Shown here piece after piece: positions 61,212 through 64,000 of a stretch of 64,000 bases of DNA; positions within the stretch are counted from its first letter, which is position 1; each line of letters starts with the position of its first letter. The stretch is from Pseudomonas cavernae (lineage in GTDB: Bacteria; Pseudomonadota; Gammaproteobacteria; Pseudomonadales; Pseudomonadaceae). The notes beneath the pieces are model-generated. The model did no database searches, was not told the origin of the DNA, and worked only from the letters and a program-made list of their open reading frames with translations. The DNA lies in contig NZ_CP032419.1 of the NCBI RefSeq assembly GCF_003595175.1, positions 1,612,001-1,676,000 of the forward strand. The letters run 5' to 3'. Both the position numbers and the translations under genes were made by a program.

Positions 61212-62993
61212 ATGCAGCAATTCAAGGCGGTCCGTCAGGCCCTGGCGGCCAAGCAGCTCGATGCGTTGCTGCTGCCGCGCAGCGATGCCTACCTCAATGA
61301 AGACCTGGCCCCGGCCGACGAGCGCCTGCGCTGGCTGACCGGCTTCACCGGCAGCCAGGGCCTGGCCGTGCTGACCCGTCATCGCGCGGCGCTGCTGGTC
61401 GATGGCCGCTACCACGAGCAGGCCGAGCAGGAGTGCGGTGGCGTGCTGGAGGTGCTCGGCGACGGCGACGACGCGCTGTTCGCCTGGCTGGCCAGTGCCT
61501 TTCCGCACGGCGGGGTGATCGGCTGCGATGCGACGCTACACAGCGCCGCCGAACTGGCGCGCTGGCAGGCGCGGGCGCGCGCGCTGCGGCTCGAACTGCA
61601 CGCGCTGGCGAGCAATCCGCTGGATGCCTGCTGGCTGCAGCGCCCCTCCGCGCCGGCCAGTCCGGTGGTGCCGCAGTCGCTGGCGTGGGCCGGGCAGGGC
61701 GCGGCCGACAAGCTGGCGCAACTGACCGGCCGGCTGCGCGCCTCCGGCTGTTGCGCGCTGTGGCTACCGGCGCCGGACATGCTCGCCTGGCTGCTCAACG
61801 TGCGCGGCCAGGACATCGCCATCGCGCCGCTGCCGTTCAGCAGCGGCCTGCTGCACTGCGACGGCACGCTCGACTGGTTCATCGACGAGCAGCGCCTGCA
61901 GTTGCCCTGGGACTGGTTGCCGCCGAGCGTGGCCATTCATCCGCCGGAGGCCGCGCAGCAGCTCTGGCGCCTGCTCGCCGCGCGCGAGTGCCGGAAGATC
62001 TGGGTCGATCCGGCGCTGAGCACCGCGGCCAGCGTCAAGCAGCTGCGCGAGGCGGGCTGCGAGCTGCATGAGGCGGCGCACCCGCTGCCCTTGCTGCGCG
62101 CCTGCAAGCAGCCCGCCGAGCTGGCCGGCTGCCGCGAGGCGCACCGTCTCGACGGCCTGGCGCTGTGCCGCTTCCTCTACCAGTTCGACCAGCAGCGCGC
62201 GAGCTTCCTCGGCCAGAGCGAGCTGTTCGTCGCCGCCGAACTGGAAGGCCACCGGCAGCGCAGCGCCGATTATCGTGGGGCGAGCTTCGACACCATCGCC
62301 GCCACCGGCGCCAACGGCGCGATGCCGCATTACTTGCCCAAGCCTGGCGAGGCGGCGCGGCTGAGCCGCGGCCAGTTGCTGCTGATCGACTCCGGCGGCC
62401 AGTACCCGCAGGGCACCACCGACGTCACCCGCGTGCTGCCGTGTGGCACGCCGACCGCGCGCCAGCGCTTCCTCTATACCCTGGTGCTGCGCGCGCACAT
62501 CGCCCTGGCCAGCAGCCGCTTTCCACGCGGCACCGGCGGCATGACTCTGGACACCATCGCCCGCCAGGTGATGTGGCGCGAGGGGCTGGACTACGATCAC
62601 GGCACCGGTCACGGCGTCGGCAGCTACCTGCAGGTCCACGAGGGCCCGCAACGCATCGCCCGCCACGCCAGCGCGACGCCGCTGCAGCCGGGCATGGTCA
62701 CCTCGATCGAGCCGGGCGTTTACCTGCCCGGCGAGTTGGGCATCCGCATCGAGAACCTCTACGAAGTGGTGGCCTGCGCCGAGCGGCCCGGCTACCTGGA
62801 ATTCCGCGTGCTGACCCTGGCGCCGCTGGAGCCGACGCTGATCGACCGCAAGGCGCTGAATGCGGCGGAACTGGCCTGGCTGCAGGCCTATCACGTCCAG
62901 GTCTACCAGCGTCTGGCCGCCGATCTGGAGCCGGAGGTGGCCAGCTGGCTGGCGCGCCAGACCGGCGCCGCACAATCTTCGGCTCAGCGCTGA
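61212..62993 (+). CDS. Xaa-Pro aminopeptidase (M24B family)
   Basis: 593 residues in a three-domain aminopeptidase P plan: two creatinase-N-like domains (about 1-310) and a C-terminal pita-bread domain. All metal ligands are present: Asp in LLIDSGGQY, Asp in GTTDVTR, His in GTGHGVGSY, Glu in SIEPGVY and Glu in IRIENLYEV. It removes N-terminal residues before proline; cytoplasmic, without signal peptide. Its coupling to a prolyl isomerase gene is a reasonable functional pair. Confidence 0.93.
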   Translation: MQQFKAVRQALAAKQLDALLLPRSDAYLNEDLAPADERLRWLTGFTGSQGLAVLTRHRAALLVDGRYHEQAEQECGGVLEVLGDGDDALFAWLASAFPHGGVIGCDATLHSAAELARWQARARALRLELHALASNPLDACWLQRPSAPASPVVPQSLAWAGQGAADKLAQLTGRLRASGCCALWLPAPDMLAWLLNVRGQDIAIAPLPFSSGLLHCDGTLDWFIDEQRLQLPWDWLPPSVAIHPPEAAQQLWRLLAARECRKIWVDPALSTAASVKQLREAGCELHEAAHPLPLLRACKQPAELAGCREAHRLDGLALCRFLYQFDQQRASFLGQSELFVAAELEGHRQRSADYRGASFDTIAATGANGAMPHYLPKPGEAARLSRGQLLLIDSGGQYPQGTTDVTRVLPCGTPTARQRFLYTLVLRAHIALASSRFPRGTGGMTLDTIARQVMWREGLDYDHGTGHGVGSYLQVHEGPQRIARHASATPLQPGMVTSIEPGVYLPGELGIRIENLYEVVACAERPGYLEFRVLTLAPLEPTLIDRKALNAAELAWLQAYHVQVYQRLAADLEPEVASWLARQTGAAQSSAQR

Positions 62994-63156
62994 ATTTCCA
63001 AAGGAAGTGCAGTTGGGTGACTGAAATGCGCAGTTTCATTTTCATGACACTGGCTACCATGGCCCTGCGTTCGCGAGCGCCTCATAACAACACCAATACA
63101 CGGCTTTCGGCTTCCGCCCGGCGGGAGTACGGTGGCTTTGCCATGAGAGAGGCGAG

Positions 63157-64000
63157 ATGAGTAAGCACACACACGACGAGTTGCTGGATGACTATTCGCG
63201 CCGGCCGATCCCCGAGGATCAGCGCGCATCCGGTCTGAGCATCGCACTGATCACCTTCGGGGTCGGCATCACCCTGCCGGTGTTCTGGCTGGGCGCCGAT
63301 GTCACCCAGAAGGTCGGCTTCGGCCCGGCCTGCTGGATCTTCTTTTTGGTCTGCATCCTGCTCGGCGGGCTTTGCTACTTCACCGCCCTGGTCGGCAACC
63401 GCGCCCGCCTGAGCACCTACATGGTGCTGCATTTCTCCTTCGGCCGGCACGGCGCCAAGCTGCTCAACTTCATCGTCGCGGTGACCCTGCTGGGCTTCTA
63501 TTCGGCCACCGTGGACATCTTCGGCAGCACCGTGCAGAGCGCGCTGCAGAGCAGCTTCGGCCTCGCCTCGCCGGCCTGGGTGCATGTGCTCTGGGGCAGC
63601 CTGCTGATGACCGCGACGGCGATCTTCGGTTTCCGCGGCATGGACAAGCTGTCGGTGTGGTCGGTGCCGCTGATGGGCGTGTTCATGCTCTACGTGCTGT
63701 ACCTCGCCGTCGAGAAGGCCGCGCCGGGGCAGATCAGCGCCTTCGCCGGTAGCGGCGACAGCCTGGCGCTGGCGATTTCCAGCACCATCGGCATGGTCAT
63801 CCTCACCCCGGTGCTGATGCCGGACTTCACCCGCTATGCGCGCACCGACAAGGACAGCCTGATCGCCACCCTCGGCATGAGCCTGGGCTTCCCGCTAGTG
63901 CTGCTGGCCGGCGGCCTGCCGTCGATCGTCACCGGCCAGTCGGAGATCGTGCCGATCATGGCCGCCCTCGGCCTGGTGCTGCCGGCGCTGTTCATCCTGG
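63157..64000 (+). CDS. CodB-like purine-cytosine permease (partial)
   Basis: Starts at ATG 63157 (GGCGAG upstream) and runs off the window after about 281 residues. NCS1-family features: polar N-terminus, LITFGVGITLPVFWLGADV, then about eight hydrophobic segments, with ATAIFGFRGMDKLSVWSVPLM and LTPVLMPDFTRYARTDKDS. Cytosine or a related base, or a vitamin, is the likely substrate; enzymes that would decide lie outside the window. Confidence 0.88.
   Translation, partial: MSKHTHDELLDDYSRRPIPEDQRASGLSIALITFGVGITLPVFWLGADVTQKVGFGPACWIFFLVCILLGGLCYFTALVGNRARLSTYMVLHFSFGRHGAKLLNFIVAVTLLGFYSATVDIFGSTVQSALQSSFGLASPAWVHVLWGSLLMTATAIFGFRGMDKLSVWSVPLMGVFMLYVLYLAVEKAAPGQISAFAGSGDSLALAISSTIGMVILTPVLMPDFTRYARTDKDSLIATLGMSLGFPLVLLAGGLPSIVTGQSEIVPIMAALGLVLPALFIL

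Overview
The window looks like the chromosome of a Pseudomonas in the aeruginosa/alcaligenes/resinovorans part of the genus. It is GC-rich, and it carries the LapD/LapG pair, the aot-argR arginine uptake genes, the phhA/phhB/phhR phenylalanine hydroxylase region and many pseudomonad-type REP hairpins. Almost all of it is ordinary core chromosome. I see no phage, plasmid, CRISPR array, rRNA or tRNA. Family and synteny statements come from memory, without database searches.

Layout. 1-4 kb: end of a membrane protein, then lapD-lapG (c-di-GMP control of biofilm adhesin proteolysis), a DUF454 protein and a UPF0149 protein. 4.2-13.5 kb: recQ, a membrane diguanylate cyclase (hsbD-like), DUF2804, a SlyA/MarR regulator with a good SlyA box, a FimV/LysM-like protein, a wrecked plpD patatin gene, an Rdx (SelW-like) protein and hldD. 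As I recall, this is the PA3344-PA3337 order of P. aeruginosa. 13.6-19.6 kb: EamA transporter, CsaA-like tRNA-binding protein, AraC and LuxR regulators, an LpxH-like phosphoesterase, a methyltransferase and a YciI protein. 19.9-25.8 kb: tyrosine catabolism (hpd, homogentisate dioxygenase, fumarylacetoacetase, maiA) plus the aromatic amino acid permease aroP.

25.8-30.7 kb is the most accessory-looking stretch. Two inverted copies of a ~140 bp miniature element bracket a truncated VOC gene, an 810-residue membrane protein with an internal spermidine-synthase-like domain, and an exported PCMT-like methyltransferase. A higBA toxin-antitoxin pair follows. A long perfect hairpin beyond higBA recurs as a half copy at the break in the VOC gene.

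30.7-40.2 kb: a YdjM-like hydrolase, thioesterase, arfB, a ThiS/MoaD-like protein coupled to a beta-propeller protein, phnDCEE transport genes without C-P lyase, and selD-mnmH. 40.4-47.6 kb: a CigR-like protein, phhB, phhA and phhR with two PhhR boxes, then a PP2C phosphatase / membrane Ser-Thr kinase / double-FHA cassette. A second, diverged copy of the last ~42 bp of phhR lies just beyond this cassette, which suggests it was inserted at the phhR 3' end. 47.7-64 kb: a small membrane protein, DUF2790, a FUSC efflux protein with a divergent LysR regulator, acs with a 213-bp tandem duplication of its 3' end, aotJQMP-argR without aotO, an Lrp regulator, a cyclophilin, an M24 aminopeptidase and the start of a CodB-like permease.

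Connected functions: AroP imports aromatic amino acids, PhhAB converts phenylalanine to tyrosine, and Hpd/HmgA/MaiA/Fah take tyrosine onward to fumarate and acetoacetate. The aot genes import arginine under ArgR control. PP2C, kinase and FHA form a phosphorylation module whose substrates are not visible here.
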